Assembly (NCBI GenBank): GCA_934630905.1
Contig: CAKTXN010000034.1
Location: 1-18,302, forward strand
Direction: 5' to 3'
Source of the DNA: an uncultured Eggerthellaceae bacterium
GTDB taxonomy: Bacteria; Actinomycetota; Coriobacteriia; Coriobacteriales; Eggerthellaceae
DNA length: 18,302 bases
The notes below the pieces were generated by a model. It saw only the letters and a list, made by a program, of their open reading frames with translations. It was not told the origin of the DNA and did no database searches. Shown here piece by piece: positions 7,143 to 15,293 of this stretch. The position numbers and the translations under genes are program-made. The number at the start of each line of letters is the position of its first letter. Positions within the stretch are counted from its first letter, which is position 1.

Positions 7143-7148
7143 ATTGTA
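7143..7148 (-). promoter_or_regulatory. putative -10 of the def-fmt-rsmB operon
   Basis: The 88-bp gap between dnaG and def holds TACAAT on the minus strand, about 40 nt before the def start. The expected -35 position has no recognisable hexamer, so this is weak evidence. No terminator is visible after dnaG, and read-through from dnaG is equally possible. Confidence 0.3.
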
Positions 7149-7192
7149 CCGTCTTTGCTGCTTTATGGGGAGCGAAGCGGCTAAATGCACCA

Positions 7193-9058
7193 TTAAATCA
7201 GCGGTTTCATGGCTTTCTTGCGTGCCTGAACGTCCTTTTGCAGTGCCACAACCGTTTGGAAGATGATGTCGCGCTCTTCATCGGACAGGCTGTTCTGGGA
7301 CAGCTGCGCTTTCATATCCTCAATCGACTCGCTCAAATCGCCCAGCGCGAGCTCTTCGCACAAGTAGCGCGCGAACGCCTCGACCGAGGCCGTTTGCTGG
7401 TCATCATCGCGAAACGAACCCGTGAGGATGCTTCCCGCAATGGGAACGCTTTCCGTTGCGCGCGTAACAACAGTCCCCGCCGATGCGGAAGAGTCCGCCG
7501 CCAACGTATCAAGAATGCTGGTCGCAAGCGCCTCGTGGACGCGCTCATGCCAATGGGTGACAGCTAGCGTTTCGGCACATTTCATGCCATAAGCAGGGTG
7601 TTGCGCGCACAGCACCAGGAACTTGCGCTCGAACTTACGACGGCTTATCTCCTGCGAAGAAAGAGACACGCCTTCGGGTTCCTGCGGCAAAGCAGCCAGC
7701 ACGGGCTGGGGCTCGTCGCTTGATTTCTGCGCCTTCAAATGCTCCAAGCACTCAAACGCATCTTCCTCGCGCGTACGCGTGCGACCCGCAATCTGCGTGG
7801 CATAATCTTTTGCCAAAAGGGAGTCTTTGATAGGCGCCAAAACCGCAATCGCATCGGTGAAGGCGCGCGAGCGTCCTTCCGCCGTGGAAAGGTCATGCTT
7901 GCTCAAGCGCCGTTCAATGCCATACTCCAAAAGCGGCTTTGCCTGAGCAAGGCATTCCCGCAATGCCTGCGCGCCGCGCTTTTCCACGAAATCCGCCGGA
8001 TCAAGGTTGTCCGGAAGCGTGACTGCGCACAAATCGATGCGTGTGCGCCCCGCCTCGGGCGTAATGGAGCTATCAATGAATTGCAACGCACGATCGGCAG
8101 CGCGCTGACCTGCTTCGTCGCCATCGAAAAGATAGATGATCCTGTTTTTCGCATGGCGTGACAACGTGCGGATATGTTGCCTGGTCAGCGCCGTTCCCAA
8201 TGTTGCCACCGCATTATCAACGCCCGCGCGGTGAAGCGCTATGACGTCGGTATAGCCTTCCACCACAATGGCATCACCCGTGGCAGCCATTGCGGTTTTC
8301 GCCTTATCAAGGCCGTAAAGCACCGTGGACTTATGGAACAGCGGCGTTTCCTGGGAATTCAGGTACTTCGGCTGACCATCGCCGATAATGCGCCCGCCAA
8401 ATGCTATGCAATCCCCCTGCACATCGCGAATGGGAAACATAATGCGGTTGTAGAATCGGTCGCGCACGCGGCCGTTATCGCCCCGCAAAGCAACGTTTGC
8501 TTCCACCATTTCATCGGGCGTGAAACCCTTCGAGCTCAAATGGCGCACCAACGTGCCTGAACCAGGGGCAAAGCCCAGCATCCACTCGCGCGGGATAGCG
8601 CCGCCCAAGTTGCGACCCGCCAAATACGCACGGGCGGCATCGGTTGGAGCGCTTTTCACACGCATCAGCTGGAAATGATAGAAATCGGCAGTCTCGGCGC
8701 AAACTTGCTTCAGACGCGCCTTCTTGGAGTTCGAGGCTCCCCCATCGTCTTTGCCCGAACGCGTGAGCGTAATATGCGCTTTATCGGCAAGAAACTGAAC
8801 GGCCTCGGGAAACGACATGCCATCGACCTTCATAAGAAAGCCGAAAATATCGCCGCCTTCCCCGCAACCAAAACAGTGCCACAGCTGCGTTGAGGGATCC
8901 ACTTTGCAGGAAGGGGTTTTCTCGTTATGAATGGGGCAGCAACACCAAAAATCACGCCCTTTTTGGCGCATGGGCGAACGCTCGCCCATGAGTGCCACCA
9001 GGTCGCTTGCTTCGCGCACTTTTTGGATTTCTTCGTCGCTTATACGACCTTCCGCCAT
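7193..9058 (-). CDS. dnaG: DNA primase
   Basis: Makes the RNA primers for DNA replication. The 621 residues hold an N-terminal CHC2 zinc finger (Cys41, His44, Cys62, Cys65), a basic RNA-polymerase domain with RFYNRIMFPI and GGRII (about 201-225), and a TOPRIM domain with VVEGYTD (catalytic Glu267) and FDGDEAG (Asp312, Asp314). A helical C-terminal region that would bind the helicase follows. The C-terminus is poorly conserved, as usual. The frame is open upstream to 9223, but ATG 9058 (MAEGRISDEEIQKVREASD) is chosen because the family begins there and GGTGAG lies 9 nt before it. The upstream stretch contains the probable promoter. It is divergent from rnhA and followed by def after 88 nt. Confidence 0.96.
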   Translation of the reverse strand: MAEGRISDEEIQKVREASDLVALMGERSPMRQKGRDFWCCCPIHNEKTPSCKVDPSTQLWHCFGCGEGGDIFGFLMKVDGMSFPEAVQFLADKAHITLTRSGKDDGGASNSKKARLKQVCAETADFYHFQLMRVKSAPTDAARAYLAGRNLGGAIPREWMLGFAPGSGTLVRHLSSKGFTPDEMVEANVALRGDNGRVRDRFYNRIMFPIRDVQGDCIAFGGRIIGDGQPKYLNSQETPLFHKSTVLYGLDKAKTAMAATGDAIVVEGYTDVIALHRAGVDNAVATLGTALTRQHIRTLSRHAKNRIIYLFDGDEAGQRAADRALQFIDSSITPEAGRTRIDLCAVTLPDNLDPADFVEKRGAQALRECLAQAKPLLEYGIERRLSKHDLSTAEGRSRAFTDAIAVLAPIKDSLLAKDYATQIAGRTRTREEDAFECLEHLKAQKSSDEPQPVLAALPQEPEGVSLSSQEISRRKFERKFLVLCAQHPAYGMKCAETLAVTHWHERVHEALATSILDTLAADSSASAGTVVTRATESVPIAGSILTGSFRDDDQQTASVEAFARYLCEELALGDLSESIEDMKAQLSQNSLSDEERDIIFQTVVALQKDVQARKKAMKPLI

Positions 9059-9114
9059 AATCGCGTTCTCACCCCTGTCGTTGTCTGAAATAGAATAATC
9101 GGTTCGCTTTGAAC

Positions 9115-9126
9115 CAACCGGTTTGT
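9115..9126 (-). repeat. 12-nt leader motif, copy 1 (dnaG)
   Basis: The minus strand reads ACAAACCGGTTG one base after the TATAAT of the dnaG promoter. The same 12 nt recur in the glyQ leader at 16276-16287. The core AACCGGTT is palindromic. A further hairpin, GGTTC-n5-GAACC (9101-9115), partly overlaps it in the transcript leader. Confidence 0.6.
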
Positions 9127-9127
9127 C

Positions 9128-9133
9128 ATTATA
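9128..9133 (-). promoter_or_regulatory. putative dnaG promoter -10
   Basis: A perfect TATAAT on the minus strand in the 134-bp dnaG-rnhA divergent gap gives a leader of roughly 60 nt to the dnaG ATG. The -35 position is A-rich without a consensus hexamer. On the opposite strand only a weak TATCAT (about 9158-9163) could serve rnhA. Confidence 0.5.
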
Positions 9134-9192
9134 CGGCAAGACACGCACATTTTTCGCTATCATAGAACCCTTCAAGACGAAAGGGCACAAAC

Positions 9193-9669
9193 GTGAAAGT
9201 AACCATATACACCGACGGATCATCGCGCGGAAATCCCGGCCCCGGCGGCTACGGAGCAGTCCTCCACTACACTGATTCGGCGGGAAACCTGCACGTCAAA
9301 GAACTTTCGGCAGGATATCAAACCACCACAAACAACCGCATGGAGCTACTCGGGCCCATTTGCGCCCTGGAAGCGCTGAAACGCCCGTGCCAAGTAACGC
9401 TTATTTCCGACTCGCAATACCTGGTCAACGCGTTCAATCAGAACTGGATTGCCGGATGGCTGAAGCGCGGATGGAAAAACGCGAACAAGCAGCCCGTGAA
9501 AAACGTTGATTTATGGAAGCGCCTGCTGGCGGCAAAAGAGCCGCATGATGTGCAATTCGTTTGGGTGAAAGGCCACGCGGGGCACCCCGAAAACGAACGC
9601 TGCGACGAGCTTGCCACGCAAGCGGCCGATGGCGACAACTTGCTTGTCGATGAAGGGTTCTCCGCTTAG
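9193..9669 (+). CDS. rnhA: ribonuclease HI
   Basis: Cleaves the RNA strand of RNA:DNA hybrids, for example primers and R-loops. The 158-residue product is the usual length for the family. It carries the catalytic carboxylates Asp8 (YTDGSSRGNPGPGGYG), Glu51 (NNRMEL), Asp73 (SDSQYL) and Asp138 (NERCDELA), with His128 in VKGHAGHPENER. The basic helix region KRGWKNANKQPVKN (91-104) matches the substrate-binding handle of Escherichia coli RNase HI. The start is a GTG at 9193 with AAAGGG 7 nt upstream. It is the only plus-strand gene in the window, divergent from dnaG and convergent with the dNTPase gene 55 bp downstream. No terminator hairpin is visible in that gap. Confidence 0.96.
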   Translation: MKVTIYTDGSSRGNPGPGGYGAVLHYTDSAGNLHVKELSAGYQTTTNNRMELLGPICALEALKRPCQVTLISDSQYLVNAFNQNWIAGWLKRGWKNANKQPVKNVDLWKRLLAAKEPHDVQFVWVKGHAGHPENERCDELATQAADGDNLLVDEGFSA

Positions 9670-9724
9670 AATCGCATGCGCGTCAACGACCGGCGCACCG
9701 AAACCAGCGACCAACGCCAAGCGA

Positions 9725-10951
9725 TCAACGCGCAGGTAAATCGGAACAATACCCCATTCTGAGCAGGCTTTTTTCTTTCTCGGGGAACAGATATCGATAG
9801 AGATCCATGAAATAGCCATCGGTCATAGAGGCAATGTAATCAACGATTATCTGATGCGGATCTTCCTTTACGTATTCCGCCTGCGTGAAGCTCATCGATT
9901 GAGCCGTAAGCTTTGCAATGTGATGGCAAAACACCGGCGAAGATTCGCGCCCCGCCAAAAGATCAGCCAGCAGCTGATCGTACATCTCGCAAAACATTTC
10001 CTCAACAATGTTGCTTGTATCGCCTACCATACCTTCTTTAAGATAGATGAACTCGTAATTTTGACGCTTGGCAGTTTTCATGTCTTGGAAGGCGTCTTCG
10101 CTCATGCAGATAACGTCTTTCCCGTAGCTGTTATTCACAATGTCTACGGTAAGGTTATTGATGATAGTTGCGTTTTTCTTGCCAATAACCTGGGAATCGA
10201 AGCAATTATACGAATCCAAAACGCCCATATGCACCGCATCGGCACGATCTTTTCCCAGGTAGGCAATCATATCGCTCACGCGCACCACACAACCCTCTAA
10301 CGTCATGGGCCGCAGCGTGGAAATGGTTTCTTCGTTGCAATTGCACGCTTCTACCAGCTGGTCAAGCTGCTCGAACGTGTTCATGGAACCCGTGAAAAGC
10401 GTTTGCTGTGCGAACTCGCCATTATGGCAGAGGGCGCCATTGAGTGTTTGCAAACTGATGTTGCGGCGATATAACTTATCAAGGACGCGCACGGAATGCA
10501 CGTTATGATTGAAATACCGCCCCGTGTAGCCGTGATAAATCTTGCTCAGATAACGCTCGCCTGCATGACCAAACGGCGTATGACCTACATCATGCCCCAG
10601 CGCAATCGCCTCGATAAGGTCGGTGTTCAACCCCAACAAGCGACCAATTCCCTGTGCAACGCGATTCACCAGCTGAACATGAAGGCCGCGGCGGCAAATG
10701 TCGTCGTCTTCAACAAACGAGAAAACCTGCGTTTTATCGGCGTAACGGTTGTATGCCGGTACATTGATGATTTTCTCTATGTCGCGCGTGAACGCCGGAC
10801 GCGCAAGCGTGGCATCGTCATGCGGATTCGCTTCACGGCGCTGCACAGCTTCATCGGGCGTTCGATGCGGATGCAAGCATCCGCAAGTTCTATCGGCACG
10901 AATCGCTTGTTCAATTTCGGGTTCAAGCGTTAAATAGGGAATCCTTGCCAC
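9725..10951 (-). CDS. dgt: deoxyguanosinetriphosphate triphosphohydrolase-like protein
   Basis: An HD-domain enzyme of the dGTPase family that splits dNTPs into deoxynucleosides and triphosphate. The 408-residue product has YNRYADKTQVFSF (68-80), His91 in RGLHVQLVNR, the HD pair His120-Asp121 in ALGHDVGHTPFGHAGE, and the distal Asp227 in RVSDMIAYLGKD, a complete set of metal ligands. The frame is open 32 codons further upstream to a TTG at 11047 with no ribosome site. GTG 10951 (MARIPYLTLEPEIE) is preferred because AAAGGTG lies 6-7 nt before it. Another GTG three codons earlier cannot be excluded. It lies 104 bp after the LuxR-family gene. No clear promoter is seen in that gap, so the two may be cotranscribed. 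Substrate preference among dNTPs is not readable. Confidence 0.9.
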   Translation of the reverse strand: MARIPYLTLEPEIEQAIRADRTCGCLHPHRTPDEAVQRREANPHDDATLARPAFTRDIEKIINVPAYNRYADKTQVFSFVEDDDICRRGLHVQLVNRVAQGIGRLLGLNTDLIEAIALGHDVGHTPFGHAGERYLSKIYHGYTGRYFNHNVHSVRVLDKLYRRNISLQTLNGALCHNGEFAQQTLFTGSMNTFEQLDQLVEACNCNEETISTLRPMTLEGCVVRVSDMIAYLGKDRADAVHMGVLDSYNCFDSQVIGKKNATIINNLTVDIVNNSYGKDVICMSEDAFQDMKTAKRQNYEFIYLKEGMVGDTSNIVEEMFCEMYDQLLADLLAGRESSPVFCHHIAKLTAQSMSFTQAEYVKEDPHQIIVDYIASMTDGYFMDLYRYLFPEKEKSLLRMGYCSDLPAR

Positions 10952-11055
10952 GTAAAACACCTTTCTTTCCCGCGTTTTAGCGTTTCGGCTTGTTTTCGCG
11001 TCCGCCTGCTTTGCTGTTCCGCGCAACGAGGGCTGCTGCTGCGCCAACTAAGTTG

Positions 11056-12537
11056 CTATTCCACACGCCCCGATGCAATCTGTTCTGCCACGCGCTCACC
11101 CAAGTCGATAAGCTCCTGTCTGCTGTGCACATCGCATTTCGCATAGATACGGCGCAAGTGCGTGTCCACCGTACTTTTCGAGATGACAAACTGCTCGGCA
11201 ATGCGCTCGGACGTGCGCCCCTTCAAGGCAAGCGGCAAAATCTCTGCCTCGCGTTTCGAAAGACCGCGCTCTTGCACCAAGCGCGTGCACGCTTCGTCAA
11301 AACTATCGATAGCCTGGGCAACCGTTCCCAACTCTCCCAAATCGTTTTCGGTGAACAGGAATAAAAAAGCCACCATAACGAGCAAGCCCGCCACCGCAAA
11401 TGCCCAGGTCCGATATATCTCAAAATCCACAAAAGTATCGAACAAACCGCCCAAGAGCAAACCGAGCGTCTGTCCGCCTAAAAGAATGGCAAACCCCGCA
11501 GAAAACGCCATGGCGGCATCGCGCGCGGTGGTAAACGCATTCACCAAGAACACAATAACCAGCACCATAAGCAGGCCCAAGAAGCCCGCGAAGACAATAG
11601 ATTGCCCATTAACCGTTAAATCCCGAAGCGCCGGTGCGAACAAAAAGCCAGCAACCATCATTAAAATGGCAAGGCGGTACACGTACGCCACAGCGCCTTG
11701 TCGCGCGACGAACTGCGCGGGATTATCCTGTTCATCGGCATCCTTACTTCCCCGCAGCGAAACCGGTCGAAAGAAAATCTGCAGCGCAGCAATACCCAGC
11801 ATGGCAAAAATAAGCAAAGAAACCGGGAACGAGACGTACGATTGACCATCGTTTCCCATGAAAGAGTGAGCAAAACCCGACCCTACGCCAAACACGAACG
11901 CGCCGCTCATAATGCGCACGGAAAGATCGATTGCTTTTGCTGAGGGAGCATTCTCTGGTTGTTCTTCACCAAACGGCGCAGTCACCTGCCGCAAACACAG
12001 CTCGAGCGTTGAGGCGGCACCCAGTGGCAACAAGTAAATGACAAACGACCCCAAAAGTGCAGGGGCAAAACAGCAAAGCGCGCTCACCACAGCACCCGCC
12101 GTTGATCCCGCAATGGCCACAATGGCGGCATCATCAAGAGAATACGAGCCCAAAAGCCGCCCCCAAGCGCATAAAAGCGGCGCAATCGCAACACCCTGGA
12201 TGGCACCGCAAGCGGCTTCCAAGGCAAAGGGAGCATTATGATTCGGCATGTCGTTGGCAAGAGGCAGGACAAACGATGCGCCAATAAGCAGCAACGCGTA
12301 GATGTACATGAGCACAGGGCTCATCAGGCGTTGCAGCGCATCTTTCGGCAGCGCGCGCAAAACACCAAGCGTCACCGCGGCAAACAGCAGCGCGATAAGA
12401 AGAATGCCGCGATTGAGCACCACAGCATTGAAAAACACTACTTCTTCGGTACCCATGCCGAACAGCGCAAAAAGAAACCCTTGAAAGCAGGCGAAGCCAA
12501 AAACTTCCGCGAAGAGCTGCTTGAGTTTTTTCGCCAT
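11056..12537 (-). CDS. membrane-embedded LuxR-family transcriptional regulator
   Basis: A 493-residue protein with about twelve hydrophobic segments (about 12-27, 33-60, 73-93, 107-125, 137-158, 162-177, 208-226, 236-256, 287-302, 312-334, 342-363, 379-396). A C-terminal LuxR-type helix-turn-helix follows at about 422-482: LSKREAEILPLALKGRTSERIA then VISKSTVDTHLRRIY. This multi-span-plus-HTH architecture is characteristic of Coriobacteriia, where many paralogues exist and few have known signals. The membrane part may sense or transport a ligand and the HTH bind DNA at the membrane; both are inference. ATG 12537 has AAGGA 7 nt upstream. An 11-bp palindrome, CAACTAAGTTG (11045-11055), directly follows the stop codon; its meaning is unknown. 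Whether it regulates the adjacent dNTPase gene is open. Confidence 0.88.
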   Translation of the reverse strand: MAKKLKQLFAEVFGFACFQGFLFALFGMGTEEVVFFNAVVLNRGILLIALLFAAVTLGVLRALPKDALQRLMSPVLMYIYALLLIGASFVLPLANDMPNHNAPFALEAACGAIQGVAIAPLLCAWGRLLGSYSLDDAAIVAIAGSTAGAVVSALCCFAPALLGSFVIYLLPLGAASTLELCLRQVTAPFGEEQPENAPSAKAIDLSVRIMSGAFVFGVGSGFAHSFMGNDGQSYVSFPVSLLIFAMLGIAALQIFFRPVSLRGSKDADEQDNPAQFVARQGAVAYVYRLAILMMVAGFLFAPALRDLTVNGQSIVFAGFLGLLMVLVIVFLVNAFTTARDAAMAFSAGFAILLGGQTLGLLLGGLFDTFVDFEIYRTWAFAVAGLLVMVAFLFLFTENDLGELGTVAQAIDSFDEACTRLVQERGLSKREAEILPLALKGRTSERIAEQFVISKSTVDTHLRRIYAKCDVHSRQELIDLGERVAEQIASGRVE

Positions 12538-12596
12538 GCCTTTCCTTCTTTCAAGATTGCACGCCCCGAAGTTTTGCGATCGATGCTAGCTGCATT

Positions 12597-12616
12597 ATTG
12601 TAACCGTACCATGGTA
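12597..12616 (-). promoter_or_regulatory. putative promoter with palindromic operator of the LuxR-family gene
   Basis: The minus strand has TACAAT (12597-12602) as a -10 candidate, about 60 nt before the ATG, and a perfect 10-bp palindrome TACCATGGTA (12607-12616) in the -10/-35 spacer. The -35 position lacks a consensus hexamer. The place of the palindrome suits repression or autoregulation. Confidence 0.4.
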
Positions 12617-12683
12617 GCAGTTTTTCCTAAAGCAAAAGTCGCAATCGCACAGAAGCAACCAGTATCTTTATGCAGCGAACAGC

Positions 12684-12718
12684 AAAGGAGCCGTCCTTGG
12701 ACAGAACGGCTCCTTTTT
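12684..12718 (-). terminator. terminator downstream of tatA, possibly bidirectional
   Basis: A perfect 11-bp stem AAAGGAGCCGT / ACGGCTCCTTT around an 11-nt loop. On the minus strand, where the tatA transcript ends, the stem closes with three T followed by GCTGTT, a weak tail. On the plus strand a TTTTT run follows. It separates tatA from the LuxR-family gene. Confidence 0.75.
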
Positions 12719-12766
12719 ATCGGAAATTAGTTTTGTCGTTGAAGGCTTACCGGCAATTTCCTTCGA

Positions 12767-13033
12767 TTATTGTTTCTGATTCTGGTCGGGATCCTCTTCT
12801 TCAACCTCAACGACCTTCTTGACAACGCGCTTCTTGGGAGCCTCTTCAACAACTTCGGCTTCCTCGGTTTCGGCAGCTTCCTTTTCCTTGCTACCGTCGC
12901 CCAGACCTTCGCGCAAGTTCTTTACGGTCTTGCCAAAAGCAGCGCCGAGTTTCGGAAGGTTCTTAGGTCCGAAGATAAGCAAAGCAACAACAAGAATAAT
13001 GATCCACTCAAAACCTTTAGGCAAAAACGGCAT
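12767..13033 (-). CDS. tatA: twin-arginine translocase subunit TatA
   Basis: A small membrane protein that forms the pore component of the Tat export system for folded, often cofactor-bearing proteins. The 88 residues show a short N-terminal transmembrane helix (about 8-21), the FGPKNLPKLG hinge (21-30), an amphipathic helix (GAAFGKTVKNLREGL) and a long charged tail of Glu-rich then Lys/Arg/Val-rich stretches ending DPDQNQKQ. ATG 13033 is chosen over upstream in-frame codons (frame open to 13159) because the family starts just before the helix and AAAGGA lies 6 nt upstream. It stands alone between two terminators; tatC and tatB are not nearby. TatA and TatE cannot be told apart by sequence. 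No convincing promoter is seen in 13034-13144. Confidence 0.92.
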   Translation of the reverse strand: MPFLPKGFEWIIILVVALLIFGPKNLPKLGAAFGKTVKNLREGLGDGSKEKEAAETEEAEVVEEAPKKRVVKKVVEVEEEDPDQNQKQ

Positions 13034-13144
13034 GTTCGTTCCTTTCATCGAGGTGTGCGTTTTCGTAACGTGATGGTGTTCACTATGGGGCAAAAAGACC
13101 CGTGCGTCTATCACGCAAAATAGGGCATTTTGCCAATTTGTAAG

Positions 13145-13179
13145 AAAAATGGCTGTCACACAAATGCATGACAGCCATT
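13145..13179 (-). terminator. Rho-independent terminator of glyQ-glyS
   Basis: On the minus strand an 11-bp perfect stem AATGGCTGTCA / TGACAGCCATT with a 10-nt loop is followed by a run of T, 22 nt after the glyS stop codon. This is a clear intrinsic terminator. Confidence 0.9.
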
Positions 13180-13200
13180 GTTTTCCCAGGTCAAATCTAA

Positions 13201-15288
13201 TTATTTAGAAGCTTTAGCCATAAGACCGAAATCTGCAACACTCGAGAACACAGAAACAAAGCGGTTCAGCAACTTCAGGCGGTTCGCACGCAAATCAAGG
13301 TTTTCGTCCATAACCATGATGTCCTCGAAGAACGCATCGATGGGCTTGCGCAGTGCCGCCAGCTGCTGCAGCGCCAAAGCGTAATCATCGTGTGCCAGCG
13401 CCTCGCCCACACTCTGTTCAGCTTCGGAAATTGCAGCGTTCAAGGCGCGCTCGGTGTCTCCCAGCAAGCTGTCATCCACCGTGCTACCAAGCTCGGCATC
13501 GCGCAGATTGTTCGCACGCGCGAACGCAGTAGCAAGATCGTCGAACGTCTCGGCTGCTTCCTTGCGAGCGGTTTCAAGCGCGCGGACGCGGGCAATCAGA
13601 ACCGCCGGCTCGCACGCACCCGTTGCCAAAACAGCATCAATGGCATCGGGGCTTGCGCCGCCATCCTTCAAACTTACTTTCGTACGCGTCACAAAAAACT
13701 CGATAATCTGAGCGCGCGCTTCAGCCTTATCAAACGCAATACCCTGCTTCTGGTAGGAATCCAAGGCGAAATCGATAGCGTTGGCAAGCGAGACATTCAA
13801 ACCCGCCTGTAGCATAGCAATGATGCCAATGGATTGGCGGCGCAGCGCGAAGGGGTCAGAAGAGCCCGTGGGACCCTGGCCAACCGCAAACAAGCCGCAA
13901 ATCGTATCAAGCTTGTCGGCAGCAGCAACGCACATGCCCACCACAGATTCAGGCAAATCATCACCAGCAAAACGCGGGCGGTACTGATCGGCGATTGCCT
14001 GGGCAACCTGGTCGGTCTCCCCCGCAGCTTTCGCGTAATAGGATCCCATGATGCCTTGCACGCTGGTGAATTCCACAACGGCGCCAGTGACCAAGTCGGC
14101 TTTTGCCAAGAACGCGGCACGCTTTGCTTCCGCGATATCGGAATCGGACAAGCCTGTTGCCGCGGCCAAAACACCAGCAAGCGCTTCGATACGAGACACT
14201 TTCGCACGCGTTGTTCCCAGCGATTCCTGGAAAACAACGTTCTCAAGATCGTCAACATACGCTTCGAGCGGCTTTTTCAAATCCTCATCGTAGAAGAACT
14301 TCGCATCGTACAGACGCGCCGCAACAACGCGCTGATTGCCGTCGATGATGTTTGCTTCGAACTTCGGATTGCCGTTTGAAGTCACAATGAACTTGTTCGT
14401 AAGCGCGCCTTCCGCCGTGAACAGCGGGAAGTAACGCTGATGCACCAACATGGCGTCTACGATAATCTCTTTCGGAACCGTCAAGAACAGCTCATCGAAC
14501 GTTCCCACCATAGCCGTTGGGTACTCAACCAAGTTCACCACTTCAGCCATAACCTTAGCGGGAAGCTCGGCAACAAGACCGGTTTTCGCTTCGATATCTT
14601 TGATTTGCTGACGAATGATGGCTTCGCGCTGCGCCTCGGACGTAACCACGTATGCCTTTTCCAAAACAGGAAGAAGATCATCGGCCGTGGCAACTTCGAA
14701 AGGACCAGGCGCCAAGAAGCGGTGTCCGCGCGTTGTGTTGCCCGCGGTCAGGCCGGCAAAGTGAACATCCACCACTTCGGAGCCCAACAGGGCCAAAAGC
14801 CAACGCACCGGGCGGCGGAACTGGTCACTCAGCGTGCCCCAACGCTGAGGACGCGGCCACGACAGGCCCGTAATCAGGCCCAATAGCAAATCAGGCAGCA
14901 AGTCGGCAATACGCTTTGCGGGCGTGCTCTTCGTAGCGTACACGTACTCAACGCCGTTTTCTACGCGACGTTCAAGATCAGCCGCATCAACGCCCTTGCC
15001 ACGCGCAAAGCCCAAAGCGGCTTTCGTGGGATTGCCTTCGGCGTCGAACGCGATTTTCGCGGACGGGCCTTTGAACACTTCCTCGAATGCTTCTGTTTGC
15101 TCGGGGACCTGCGTTGCAATAAGAATCAAGCGGCGCGGCGTGGAATGCACCGCGATAGACTCATAGGAAATGCCTGCGGCATCGAATGCCTCGTGGGCAA
15201 GTTTTTCAAGCTGAATAGTTGCGTTATGCAGGTCAAACGCCGGCAGCTCTTCGGTACCAATCTCAAAAGCAAGCGTTTTGTTCGCCAT
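13201..15288 (-). CDS. glyS: glycyl-tRNA synthetase beta subunit
   Basis: The beta chain of the bacterial alpha2beta2 glycyl-tRNA synthetase, mainly tRNA recognition. Its 695 residues match the family length. The sequence starts MANKTLAFEIGTEELPAFDL, then shows TPRRL (50-54), KGPSAKIAFD, TRGHRF, HQRYFPL, VVFQESLGT, KADLVTGAVVEF followed by QGIMGSYYA, and DKLDTICGLFAVGQGPTGSSDPFALRR, all collinear with the family. The C-terminal region is the anticodon-binding part. ATG 15288 lies 5 nt after the glyQ stop with AAGGAGG 10 nt upstream inside the glyQ end, consistent with coupled translation. Confidence 0.96.
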   Translation of the reverse strand: MANKTLAFEIGTEELPAFDLHNATIQLEKLAHEAFDAAGISYESIAVHSTPRRLILIATQVPEQTEAFEEVFKGPSAKIAFDAEGNPTKAALGFARGKGVDAADLERRVENGVEYVYATKSTPAKRIADLLPDLLLGLITGLSWPRPQRWGTLSDQFRRPVRWLLALLGSEVVDVHFAGLTAGNTTRGHRFLAPGPFEVATADDLLPVLEKAYVVTSEAQREAIIRQQIKDIEAKTGLVAELPAKVMAEVVNLVEYPTAMVGTFDELFLTVPKEIIVDAMLVHQRYFPLFTAEGALTNKFIVTSNGNPKFEANIIDGNQRVVAARLYDAKFFYDEDLKKPLEAYVDDLENVVFQESLGTTRAKVSRIEALAGVLAAATGLSDSDIAEAKRAAFLAKADLVTGAVVEFTSVQGIMGSYYAKAAGETDQVAQAIADQYRPRFAGDDLPESVVGMCVAAADKLDTICGLFAVGQGPTGSSDPFALRRQSIGIIAMLQAGLNVSLANAIDFALDSYQKQGIAFDKAEARAQIIEFFVTRTKVSLKDGGASPDAIDAVLATGACEPAVLIARVRALETARKEAAETFDDLATAFARANNLRDAELGSTVDDSLLGDTERALNAAISEAEQSVGEALAHDDYALALQQLAALRKPIDAFFEDIMVMDENLDLRANRLKLLNRFVSVFSSVADFGLMAKASK

Positions 15289-15293
15289 GATCT

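Noticed and set aside
9059..9223. 55-codon N-terminal extension of DnaG
   Set aside because: It crosses the likely dnaG promoter and overlaps rnhA; the zinc-finger domain of the family starts just after ATG 9058, which has a ribosome site.
10952..11047. 32-codon N-terminal extension of the dNTPase from a TTG
   Set aside because: There is no ribosome site before the TTG, while GTG 10951 has AAAGGTG at good spacing.
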